Shown here one piece after another: positions 1 to 5,882 of a stretch of 7,472 bases of DNA. The notes beneath the pieces are model-generated. The model searched no databases. It worked only from the letters and a program-made list of their open reading frames with translations, and was not told the DNA's origin. Where the stretch lies: NCBI GenBank assembly GCA_031256155.1, contig JAIRRD010000159.1:1-7472 (forward strand). Direction: 5' to 3'. The stretch is from Holophagales bacterium (lineage in GTDB: Bacteria > Acidobacteriota > Holophagae > Holophagales > Holophagaceae). The position numbers and the translations under genes were made by a program. The stretch's first letter is position 1. Each line of letters starts with the position of its first letter.

Positions 1-126
1 GATATGTTGGAGAGAACTATCCCAAACAAGAGATTCTGCAAAAGACGTCTTGATTATCTTTGGGGAGTTTTTGCAGAAGATTGAGGACTGCCTCAAAATT
101 TTCCATATCAAAATTGTGAAACACAG

Positions 127-155
127 TTTTTATATGGATACTGAACTGCTATAAT
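127..155 (+). promoter_or_regulatory. Candidate sigma-70 promoter for fliW
   Basis: A perfect TATAAT hexamer lies at 150-155, 38 bases before the fliW start codon. The matching -35 position (about 127-132) holds only a T-rich stretch, so the promoter would be weak or depend on an activator. The TATA half of the hexamer is the end of an inverted copy of the TATAGCAGTTCA repeat motif (142-153), so the -10 appears to be formed at the junction of the repeat and flanking DNA. This is inferred from the sequence only. Confidence 0.35.
142..153 (-). repeat. Solo copy of the TATAGCRGTTYAA motif
   Basis: On the minus strand this reads TATAGCAGTTCA, matching 12 of 13 positions of the copies at 1096-1108 (minus) and 5878-5890 (plus). 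It is an isolated half-site with no partner arm nearby. It overlaps the candidate -10 hexamer of fliW. It also contains, in one plus-strand frame, the sequence GAACTGCTATAA, identical to the last codons and stop of valS. Confidence 0.6.
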
Positions 156-192
156 GTATACTTACTTGTAGCCTCTCGCTAAGGAGTCGGCA

Positions 193-972
193 ATGACAGA
201 TAACGATTTCATTATTAACTTTCCAGCTGGGCTGATTGGCTTCCCGGAAATCAAGGAGTATCGGCTTCTTGAGCCGAGCGATGCCTATCCTCTCAAGTTT
301 TTACAGTCTGTGGATCAGCCAGAACTGAGTTTTGTTGCGATGGATATTGCGGCTATTAAGCTGGATTTCGATGCTTCGCTTTCGCCCGAGGAAGCGGAAA
401 TACTTGAATTGACTAATCCTGAAGACGCTATGATGATAGCTTTTGTCGTTATTCCAGAAAGCGAGAGTACGGATGAAATGGTCGCCAATTTGGCCGGGCC
501 AATCATCATAAATAAAAAGAACAGGAAGGCTATTCAGTTAGTGCTGGATAATAAGAAATACCCGCTGCAGCACCCTGTTTTTGATTTGACAGTGCAATTT
601 CCGGCGGGACTCATCGGTCTCCCTGATCTCAAGCGCTTCCGGTTGTTTGAACCTTCTGGGGGCTATCCGCTGAAGTTTTTACAAGCTGTTCAGCAGGAGG
701 AATATTCTTTTGTCTGTATGGATGTCGGAGCTATCAAGCCTGACTACGATGCGCCGCTGACGCCTGAGGACGCTGAGTTTTTGGCTATAGAAAAACCGGA
801 TGACGCGCTTGTACTGGCGTTGGTGGTAATACCTGAAGACCCGCGCCAGATGACGGCTAATCTGGCTGGCCCGCTGATTATCAATAAGTCCACGATGAAA
901 GGCCGCCAGTTGGCGCTTGATACGGAAAAATTCCCCCTCAAGTACCAAATTATAACAACAACCAAAAATTGA
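193..972 (+). CDS. fliW: Flagellar assembly factor FliW, tandem two-domain form
   Basis: FliW is a cytoplasmic protein that binds the RNA-binding regulator CsrA and relieves its repression of flagellin translation; it also binds flagellin, linking filament assembly to synthesis. Here 259 residues contain two full FliW domains in tandem, about residues 9-125 and 136-251, where the family is normally a single domain of roughly 130-150 residues. Both halves carry FPAGLIG at their start (10-16, 136-142), YPLKFLQ (32-38, 158-164), SFV.MD (46-51, 172-177) and the NLAGP.IIN strand (99-107, 223-231), so neither half looks decayed. The start is set by AAGGAG at 181-186, six bases before the ATG. No csrA, flagellin or other flagellar gene is in the window, so the usual fliW-csrA neighbourhood is not seen. 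The gene stands alone and converges on dxs. The family call is firm; a normal FliW role for the double form is inferred. Confidence 0.85.
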   Translation: MTDNDFIINFPAGLIGFPEIKEYRLLEPSDAYPLKFLQSVDQPELSFVAMDIAAIKLDFDASLSPEEAEILELTNPEDAMMIAFVVIPESESTDEMVANLAGPIIINKKNRKAIQLVLDNKKYPLQHPVFDLTVQFPAGLIGLPDLKRFRLFEPSGGYPLKFLQAVQQEEYSFVCMDVGAIKPDYDAPLTPEDAEFLAIEKPDDALVLALVVIPEDPRQMTANLAGPLIINKSTMKGRQLALDTEKFPLKYQIITTTKN

Positions 973-1006
973 AAAGTCAATCTCAAAGCCCTGAAAGTGT
1001 GAGTAT

Positions 1007-1108
1007 TATAGCGGTTTAGCTCATAGGCAAGCTTGGCACGCCGTGAATGAGCTATGAAAGCGAAAATAGCTATATAGCGGTTCAAGTACAATAAGTTGAA
1101 CTGCTATA
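1007..1108. repeat. ~102 bp palindromic MITE-like repeat element (unit A)
   Basis: The element is bounded by inverted copies of one motif: TATAGCGGTTTA at 1007-1018 and, inverted, TTGAACTGCTATA at 1096-1108. A third copy (1073-1085, TATAGCGGTTCAA) pairs with the right end across the six-base loop ACAATA, with two mismatches or wobbles. The core has a hairpin with outer arms AGCTCAT (1018-1024) and ATGAGCT (1047-1053) and an inner GGC/GCC stem with a TTG loop. Both ends carry TA outside TAGC, as expected for a TA target duplication. It fills most of the gap between convergent fliW and dxs, and its right end contains the dxs stop codon. There is no coding capacity and no T-tract, so it is not an obvious intrinsic terminator. 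Confidence 0.7.
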
Positions 1109-3080
1109 AAGTTACAAATGTGCGTAATCTACCGACAATTTCCTCAGTGTCCAAGCCTTCCATCTGAAGCAGTTTGTCTGTTGGGCCGTGCTGAACCAAA
1201 TGGTCTGAGATGCCGCATCTCAGGATGGCGGCTCTGACTCCAGCGTCTGCTAGGCATTCGGCTACGGCGGAACCAAATCCACCCGGCAGGCACCCTTCTT
1301 CAATCGTGGCAACGCGGCCGGTTTTCCTCGCCCAGGTTGTTATCATTTCTCTGTCCAGCGGTTTGGCAAACCTGGCGTTGATGACCGCACAGGAAATGCC
1401 TTCGGATTCCAGCTTCCGGGCCGCTTCCAATGTTGAATGAACCATTGTTCCAAGAGCAATCAGGGCAATGTCCGATCCTTCCTGCAGGAGCTCACTCTTT
1501 CCGATGGTCAGTGGCAGCAGGTGTTCTTTAAGGGGTACTCCGATGGCGGAACCGCGTGGGTAGCGAATTGCCGTTGGGTGGTCAGAGTAGATTGCCGTAA
1601 ACAACATGTGACGCAATTCGTCTTCATCCTTGGGGGCCATGAGGATTATATTCGGCAAACAGCGCAGGTAGGCGATGTCGTATAAACCGTGATGAGTTGG
1701 CCCATCTGCCCCAACAAGACCGGCTCTGTCTAGGGCAAATGTGACGGGCAGGTCTTGCAGGCAAACATCGTGAAATACCTGGTCGAATCCGCGCTGTAAA
1801 AATGTGGAGTATATAGCGCAAACAGGTCGCAGTCCCTGTACTGCCAGTCCTGCGGCAAAAGTGACTGCATGTTGCTCTGCAATGCCAACGTCAAAGCAGC
1901 GGTCGGGATGGGCTTTCTGGAATATGTTCAACCCTGTACCATCCAGCATGGCGGCGGAAATGGCGACTACTTTTTCATCTTTATCAGCCAGTGCGGTCAG
2001 TGTCTCGCCTAATACTTTTGTGTATGAGGGCGGAGCCGGTCTGGCGGAATCGGCGGAGACTTCAATTTCATCTGCAGCGGTATCTGTAGGGCTTATACCA
2101 TGCCACTTCAGCGGGTTTTGTTCAGACGGTGTGTACCCATAGCCTTTTTTGGTCTGAACATGCAGAAGAACTGGACCGTCCTGCATTTTTTCTTTAGCTT
2201 CCGTCAGGCTGCGCGTGAGAGATTTAATATCGTGGCCATTGACAGGGCCGATGTACCGGAAACCAAGATCCTCAAACAAAAGGCCGGGTATGGCAATGCG
2301 TTTTATGGCCTGTCCGTCGCTGGCAAAGCGTGAGAGTATGCGGCGCAAGTTGTTTATGGGTATGGCTTCAATGGCTTTTTCTATTCTGTCCTGCCATTTG
2401 TGGTAGTACTGACCGGAAACAATATGGTTCAAGTAGCCCTGCAAGCTGCCTACGTTTGGGTTGATGCTCATATCGTTGTCGTTGAGTATCACCATGAATT
2501 TTTTTGTTTTGAGATATCCGGCCTGATTCAGCGATTCAAAAGCCATGCCAGCCGTCATACTGCCATCGCCAATGAGTGCTATGCAGGCAAAATCTTGTTT
2601 TTGCAGGTCTCTGGCCTTGGCCATTCCCAGCGCAGCGGCAATGCTTGTGCTTGAATGACCCGCATCAAAGTGGTCGTACGGACTCTCGTCCCGCTTCAGA
2701 AAACCCGAAATGCCATCGTATTTACGTAGTGTTGAAAATTTTTTCCACCTGCCTGTCAGAACTTTGTGCGAATACGCCTGATGACCTACGTCCCAGACTA
2801 TGCGGTCAGCTAAAAAATCAAAGACATGGAAGAGGGCTACGGTGAGCTCGACTGTTCCCATATTCGACGAAAAATGGCCGCCTGTCTCACAGACAGAGTC
2901 TATCAGGAACTGCCGGACTTCTTTGGCAAGACAGCCTAGTTGTTTCAATGTGTACTCACGGATTTGCCTGGGGGCGGTCAATGAGTCCAGAAGAGGGTAA
3001 TCGCTCAATTTACTCTCGTTGACAAGAAATTTGCCCAGGCTGTCAGCGAGGCAGGATTCGGTATTGGTTGTAGCAGACAT
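1104..3080 (-). CDS. dxs: 1-deoxy-D-xylulose-5-phosphate synthase
   Basis: Dxs is the thiamine-diphosphate enzyme that condenses pyruvate with glyceraldehyde 3-phosphate, the first step of the MEP route to isopentenyl diphosphate. The 658-residue product shows WDVGHQAY (96-103, His100), the GDGSMTAGM cofactor/metal motif (171-179) followed by LNDNDMSIN (199-207), KGYGY (312-316), the catalytic glutamate region FDVGIAEQHAVT (396-407, Glu402) and DRAGLVGADGPTHHG (451-465). All expected catalytic residues are present. The start is uncertain. The ATG at 3080 overlaps ispA by 76 bases and adds about 24 residues beyond the usual family N-terminus. A TTG at 3008 forms a TTGA overlap with the ispA stop, gives 634 residues and begins just before YPLLDSL, where many Dxs proteins begin. 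It is the last gene of xseB-ispA-dxs, and its stop codon TAG lies inside the repeat element downstream. Confidence 0.96.
   Translation of the reverse strand: MSATTNTESCLADSLGKFLVNESKLSDYPLLDSLTAPRQIREYTLKQLGCLAKEVRQFLIDSVCETGGHFSSNMGTVELTVALFHVFDFLADRIVWDVGHQAYSHKVLTGRWKKFSTLRKYDGISGFLKRDESPYDHFDAGHSSTSIAAALGMAKARDLQKQDFACIALIGDGSMTAGMAFESLNQAGYLKTKKFMVILNDNDMSINPNVGSLQGYLNHIVSGQYYHKWQDRIEKAIEAIPINNLRRILSRFASDGQAIKRIAIPGLLFEDLGFRYIGPVNGHDIKSLTRSLTEAKEKMQDGPVLLHVQTKKGYGYTPSEQNPLKWHGISPTDTAADEIEVSADSARPAPPSYTKVLGETLTALADKDEKVVAISAAMLDGTGLNIFQKAHPDRCFDVGIAEQHAVTFAAGLAVQGLRPVCAIYSTFLQRGFDQVFHDVCLQDLPVTFALDRAGLVGADGPTHHGLYDIAYLRCLPNIILMAPKDEDELRHMLFTAIYSDHPTAIRYPRGSAIGVPLKEHLLPLTIGKSELLQEGSDIALIALGTMVHSTLEAARKLESEGISCAVINARFAKPLDREMITTWARKTGRVATIEEGCLPGGFGSAVAECLADAGVRAAILRCGISDHLVQHGPTDKLLQMEGLDTEEIVGRLRTFVTL
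3005..3017 (-). promoter_or_regulatory. Probable coupled dxs start: TTGA overlap with ispA stop
   Basis: Read on the minus strand, GAGAG (3017-3013) is followed after four bases by TTGA (3008-3005), in which TTG could start dxs and TGA stops ispA. This would produce a 634-residue Dxs beginning LSDYPLLDSL (with Met as first residue), close to family starts, and would couple dxs translation to ispA. The upstream ATG at 3080 has only a weak GAG-like ribosome site. The Shine-Dalgarno spacing here is short, so the choice is not settled. Confidence 0.45.
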
Positions 3081-3910
3081 ATTGCGCGCTCGGTTACTTC
3101 TCTAAGAACATTTCGGGCACCGTCAAGTCCCAAAAGTTTTGGATATGTAATTTTACCCTTTTCTTCATCTTTTCCTACTCTTTTACCCATGACCTCAGAC
3201 GACGATGTCGCGTCAAGGATATCATCCTGAATCTGAAAGGCCAGACCAAGGGCTGCCCCCGCGTCTCTGAGGGTGTTTCTCGCATCACGTTCAGCGCCTG
3301 CGGCTATGGCGCCTAATTCCAGGGATGCGCGGAGTAGTGCACCTGTTTTTAAGCGATGTATTAGCTGTAAACGTGAGTAATCATAAGGTTTCCCCATTCG
3401 GCACAGAGCTTCGCCCTCAAGATCCAGACTCTGTCCGCCGACCATACCGCGCCAACCGGCGGCTTCCGCAAGGGTTTTAATAGCTTCGGCTCTTTGTTCA
3501 TGTGAAAGCGTGGTATCTCCGGCCAATATTCCAAAAGCCTCTGTCAAAAGTCCATCTCCGGCCAGTATGGCCTGGCCCTCCCCATATACTCTGTGGTTGG
3601 TGGGCTTGCCCCGTCTGAGGTCGTCATCGTCCATTGCGGGCAGGTCATCGTGAATCAGACTGTAGGTGTGGATATATTCCAGAGCTATGGCGCAGGACAG
3701 AGCCGAACTGGCGGGTCTGCCCAATGATTCCGCCGTCAGCAGACAGAGTATAGGACGCACGCGTTTGCCTCCAGCCTCCAGGCTGTATCGCATGGACTCC
3801 TGAAGTATCGGCGCTTCACCCCTGGAAACAGGCAGCAACAGGGCTGATTCCACTATTGGGATAAGGCGTTCTGTATCTGCTTTGACAACAGATTCATATT
3901 GCGATGTCAC
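3005..3910 (-). CDS. ispA: Short-chain polyprenyl (farnesyl/geranylgeranyl) diphosphate synthase
   Basis: This trans-prenyltransferase adds isopentenyl diphosphate units to an allylic diphosphate to make C15 (possibly C20) precursors for undecaprenol, quinones and other isoprenoids. The 301 residues include GGKRVRP (47-53, substrate-binding), the first aspartate-rich motif DDLPAMDDDD with RRGKPT (88-104) and the second motif FQIQDDILD (225-233), followed by a KGKITYP segment (251-257). The PA insertion in the first motif and the Tyr-Ser just before it match E. coli IspA, which favours farnesyl diphosphate as product; chain length cannot be proved from this. The start is GTG at 3910, sharing one base with the xseB TAG stop and preceded by a strong AAGGAG. 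Its product pathway is fed by Dxs encoded immediately downstream, the usual logic of this cluster. Confidence 0.94.
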   Translation of the reverse strand: MTSQYESVVKADTERLIPIVESALLLPVSRGEAPILQESMRYSLEAGGKRVRPILCLLTAESLGRPASSALSCAIALEYIHTYSLIHDDLPAMDDDDLRRGKPTNHRVYGEGQAILAGDGLLTEAFGILAGDTTLSHEQRAEAIKTLAEAAGWRGMVGGQSLDLEGEALCRMGKPYDYSRLQLIHRLKTGALLRASLELGAIAAGAERDARNTLRDAGAALGLAFQIQDDILDATSSSEVMGKRVGKDEEKGKITYPKLLGLDGARNVLREVTERAICLLQPIPNPASLTAWANFLSTRVN

Positions 3911-4143
3911 TAGGCGTCTCCTTCCAGGGGTTCAGCTAAGTATTCACCACCTAAACCCTGACGTAGGACTTCCACCTTTCGCTTTGCTTCCTCTAGCTGC
4001 CGCTGAAGCACCTCGGACAGTTTTATCCCGTCTTCATAGCACTTAAGGGATTCTTCAAGGCTGAGGTTTTGACTTTCAAGTCTTTGTACCATTGCCTCAA
4101 GCTGATCCAAGCCTTTTTCGAAGGAGTGCAGGTCTGTGTTCAT
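3910..4143 (-). CDS. xseB: Exodeoxyribonuclease VII small subunit
   Basis: XseB is the small helical subunit of exonuclease VII; several copies bind the XseA catalytic subunit, which degrades single-stranded DNA from either end. The 77 residues match the family's usual length and pattern: FEKGLDQLEAMVQRLES (8-24) then LSLEESLKCYEDGIKLSEVLQRQLEEAKRKVEVL, a two-helix charged hairpin with no enzyme motif. It is first in the xseB-ispA-dxs operon, a frequent bacterial grouping; xseA is not in the window. Its TAG stop overlaps the ispA GTG by one base. There is no clear Shine-Dalgarno sequence before the ATG; the upstream bases are AT-rich and include a TATAAT only a few bases away, so initiation here may be unusual or the true promoter may lie further upstream. 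Confidence 0.92.
   Translation of the reverse strand: MNTDLHSFEKGLDQLEAMVQRLESQNLSLEESLKCYEDGIKLSEVLQRQLEEAKRKVEVLRQGLGGEYLAEPLEGDA
3918..3923 (-). promoter_or_regulatory. Ribosome binding site deciding the ispA GTG start
   Basis: On the minus strand AAGGAG stands seven bases before GTG at 3910, inside the last codons of xseB. The next in-frame ATG would be residue 40, within the conserved N-terminal region, so this site supports the GTG start and a coupled xseB-ispA arrangement. Confidence 0.75.
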
Positions 4144-4146
4144 AGA

Positions 4147-4174
4147 ATTATAGTTTATACCAAGCGGCGTTCAA
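4147..4174 (-). promoter_or_regulatory. Candidate sigma-70 promoter abutting xseB
   Basis: On the minus strand TTGAAC (4174-4169) and TATAAT (4152-4147) are separated by 16 bases, a good match to a sigma-70 promoter. The -35 lies in the inner arm of the 4154-4200 palindrome and the -10 just outside it. The predicted transcription start (about 4140) falls on or just after the ATG at 4141-4143, so it would not give a normal leader. Either xseB is transcribed leaderless or nearly so, or the match is fortuitous. Confidence 0.3.
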
Positions 4175-4200
4175 TGGAATTGAAGTCCGCTTGGTATAAA
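4154..4200. repeat. 47 bp extended palindrome (second family)
   Basis: Two perfect 14-base arms (4154-4167 TTTATACCAAGCGG; 4187-4200 its complement) enclose a 2x2 mismatch and an inner stem TTCAAT/ATTGAA (4170-4175, 4179-4184) with a GGA loop. The ends read TATA-CC, again compatible with insertion at TA. Its sequence differs from the TATAGCRGTTYAA family except for the TATA end and an internal TTCAA. It lies 11 bases upstream of the xseB start codon. Confidence 0.7.
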
Positions 4201-4232
4201 GAATTTTACGTGTAGCTATTTTCGCTTGTACT

Positions 4233-4272
4233 GCCATAGCGGTTTAACTTATTGTAGTTAAACCGCTATGGC
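4233..4272. repeat. Perfect 17 bp inverted repeat of the TATAGCRGTTYAA family
   Basis: Arms 4233-4249 and 4256-4272 pair perfectly across the loop TATTGT. The reverse complement of this hairpin aligns with unit A bases 1073-1108 over 36 bases with about six differences, and the loop (ACAATA on that strand) is identical. The arms here are perfectly paired although the sequence has changed, which suggests maintenance of the palindrome. Confidence 0.75.
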
Positions 4273-4349
4273 GGGATTCGCTTGCGAATCACGGCCGCTC
4301 ATACTCCATAGGCGGGCTTGGCTCGCCGTAAATGGACTATGAAAGCGCA

Positions 4350-4369
4350 AATTGCTATATATAGCAATT
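4350..4369. repeat. Perfect 20 bp palindrome
   Basis: AATTGCTATATATAGCAATT equals its own reverse complement. The corresponding place in unit A has a shorter palindrome, GCTATATAGC (1069-1078). It may be a junction of two repeat ends, or an operator-like site for a dimeric protein in the divergent regulatory gap; nothing in the sequence decides between these. Confidence 0.6.
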
Positions 4370-4432
4370 CCTTTGTGGGAATGATACGGAAAGCGCAACT
4401 ACAAACTGCGGACATAAAGGGCAATCAATTGT

Positions 4433-4446
4433 GGAACCGCTATAAA
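4433..4446 (+). promoter_or_regulatory. Repeat end forming a TATAAA hexamer upstream of the regulator
   Basis: The inverted repeat end GGAACCGCTATA (4433-4444) runs into AA, giving TATAAA at 4441-4446, 29 bases before the regulator's ATG. This could act as a -10, but I see no convincing -35 at the right distance and no extended -10 TG. A TTGACA at 4448-4453 is too near the start codon to serve as its -35. Confidence 0.25.
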
Positions 4447-4475
4447 TTTGACAAAATAGATACTGGAGGTCATTC

Positions 4476-5882
4476 ATGGCACGTGTGCTAGTGGTGGACG
4501 ACAGCAGTGAAACGTGCGATTTGCTGGAACTCTTGCTACAGCAGGTGGATGCGGTCAAGGGAATTGAAGTATTTAAAGCGACGCGGCCTGAAGATGCCAT
4601 TGAACTGTTGAAGAGCAGGTCATTTAATTTGATGCTTTCAGATATAAATCTGGAGGCTGACCGGGATGGTCTTGACCTTCTCAGGATTGCCAAGCCACTG
4701 GGCGTGGAAACCATCCTGCTGACAGGTTTCGGGACTATTGAAAAGGCTTTGGAGGCCGTGCGCGAAGGTGCGTTTGATTTTGTATCCAAGCCCTGGAACA
4801 ACGAAGAGCTGAAATCACTTATCAAGCGTGCCCTGGTTAGGCGCGATACTAAAGGAAAAGACAGGCCAGGCAAGTCCCGAGCTCCACAGAGCATCATGAT
4901 AGGCTCCAGCCCTCAAATGATGGAGGTATATAAAACAATCGCGTCACTGCAGGATAGCAAAAGTACGGTGTTGATTGTTGGCGAGAGTGGCACAGGCAAA
5001 GAGCTTGCGGCCCGCGCTATTTATCAGAGCAGTAACAGGAAAGACCGCCCTTTTGTGACTGTCAACTGCGGTTCATTGACAGAAACACTGCTGGAGTCAG
5101 AGCTATTCGGGCACATAAAAGGAGCTTTTACGGGAGCAATAAACGACAAAAAAGGCCTTTTTGAGGAAGCTCATGGCGGAACCATTCTCCTGGACGAGAT
5201 AGGGGAAATAAGCCCAAGTTTCCAGGTTCGTCTTCTCAGAGTTTTACAGGAAGGCGAAGTCAGAAGAGTTGGCGGAAACAAAGCTGTATTCGTGGATGTC
5301 CGCGTGATTGCCGCTACAAACAAAGAGTTGTTTCAGTTGGTCAAAGAAGGAAAATTCAGGGAAGACCTTTACTATCGGCTGAATGTTGTTGAAATCAAAA
5401 TTCCGCCGGTGCGCGAGCGATATTCACATGACAAACACGCCAATAAAAAAATTTCCGATATCCCATTGCTGATTGAATTTTTTCTGGAAGAAGCCCAGCG
5501 AAAGAATGACCAACGGTATCACATACGTGTGGATGCCCTGGATTTACTGACAAACTACGGTTGGCCTGGCAATGTGAGGGAAATTGCCAATGTGCTGGAA
5601 CACATCACGCAGTTGAGCAGAGGGCGTCAAATTACACCGGAAGACCTACCCGAAAAAGTCAAAAATAATTTTAATGTGGACAAAATATCAGCCCCCCGAT
5701 CAAAAACACCTATGGTTGAACTCGCTGAACTCATAGAGGACTGGGATCGCCTGCCCACGCTGGAAGAATTAGAGCAACGCTATATTCAAGTGCTACTGAA
5801 ACATGAACCTCGCAAGGGCAGAATCGCGGAAATTCTGGGTAAGGACCGCGCCACGCTGTACAGAAAGCTCCGCGATTTATAG
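4476..5882 (+). CDS. NtrC-family sigma-54-dependent response regulator
   Basis: This is a cytoplasmic two-component transcription activator: phosphorylation of the receiver lets the AAA+ ring remodel sigma-54 RNA polymerase. The receiver (1-120) has Asp8/Asp9, phospho-acceptor Asp56 (LSDINL), Thr83 and Lys105. The AAA+ domain (about 140-390) has Walker A GESGTGKE (169-176), the sigma-54 loop GAFTGA (216-221), Walker B LLDEIGE (238-244) and FREDLYYRL (294-302) with the expected arginines. A Fis-type helix-turn-helix ends the protein (about 429-468, GRIAEILGKDRATLYRKL). All catalytic motifs are intact. An extra basic stretch of about ten residues, YSHDKHANKKIS (316-327), separates RER from DIPLL, normally almost adjacent. 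GGAGG at 4465-4469, six bases before the ATG, fixes the start. No partner histidine kinase or sigma-54 promoter is seen, so the target regulon is unknown. The stop codon lies within a repeat motif shared with valS. Confidence 0.93.
   Translation: MARVLVVDDSSETCDLLELLLQQVDAVKGIEVFKATRPEDAIELLKSRSFNLMLSDINLEADRDGLDLLRIAKPLGVETILLTGFGTIEKALEAVREGAFDFVSKPWNNEELKSLIKRALVRRDTKGKDRPGKSRAPQSIMIGSSPQMMEVYKTIASLQDSKSTVLIVGESGTGKELAARAIYQSSNRKDRPFVTVNCGSLTETLLESELFGHIKGAFTGAINDKKGLFEEAHGGTILLDEIGEISPSFQVRLLRVLQEGEVRRVGGNKAVFVDVRVIAATNKELFQLVKEGKFREDLYYRLNVVEIKIPPVRERYSHDKHANKKISDIPLLIEFFLEEAQRKNDQRYHIRVDALDLLTNYGWPGNVREIANVLEHITQLSRGRQITPEDLPEKVKNNFNVDKISAPRSKTPMVELAELIEDWDRLPTLEELEQRYIQVLLKHEPRKGRIAEILGKDRATLYRKLRDL

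Larger units (their letters stand above)
4212..4444. repeat. Compound, nested palindromic repeat filling the xseB/regulator gap (unit B)
   Basis: The gene-free stretch 4144-4475 is largely made of this structure. From the left it holds TAGCTATTTTCGCT (4213-4226), an exact inverted match to unit A bases 1060-1073; the 17-base hairpin at 4233-4272; a hairpin GATTCGC-TT-GCGAATC (4275-4290); a second copy of the unit A core (4303-4363, about four in five bases identical, same orientation as unit A); a perfect 20-base palindrome at 4350-4369; then about 60 bases with no recognised structure; and finally GGAACCGCTATA (4433-4444), an inverted motif end. It looks like repeat copies inserted into or next to one another. 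No open reading frame of note was seen here. Confidence 0.65.

Noticed and set aside
17..106. Minus-strand ORF of 29 residues (MENFEAVLNLLQKLPKDNQD...), protein-like at its start; with a one-base shift in the four-base A run at 40-43 it would stay open to the edge.
   Set aside because: No ribosome binding site, very short, and the frameshift is only a supposition. Possibly the start of a broken gene, but the window ends too soon to tell.
2..154. Open plus-strand frame running from the left edge to a TAA at 152-154, ending Glu-Leu-Leu-stop.
   Set aside because: About 50 residues with no recognisable family and low-complexity Ile/Lys/Phe content; its end is repeat sequence. It could be the 3' end of an upstream gene, but nothing supports it beyond being open.
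744..1091. Minus-strand ORF of 115 codons opposite the fliW end.
   Set aside because: Antisense shadow of the well-supported fliW frame and of repeat sequence; Ser/Ala-rich translation with no family features.
1073..1108. The palindrome after dxs as an intrinsic terminator for dxs or fliW.
   Set aside because: It overlaps the dxs stop and has no run of T on either strand; its close relatives elsewhere in the window sit in a divergent promoter gap, so it is better read as a repeat.
1007..4444. CRISPR-like array.
   Set aside because: Copies are palindromic, in both orientations, irregularly spaced and separated by genes, with no uniform spacers or cas genes.
4448..4453. TTGACA as the -35 of a promoter for the response regulator.
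   Set aside because: Only 22 bases separate it from the ATG, so its -10 would fall on the ribosome binding site and transcription would start inside the gene.
4355..4897. Minus-strand ORF of 180 codons opposite the regulator's N-terminus.
   Set aside because: Ser-rich shadow frame with no motifs, overlapping the conserved receiver domain and repeat DNA.
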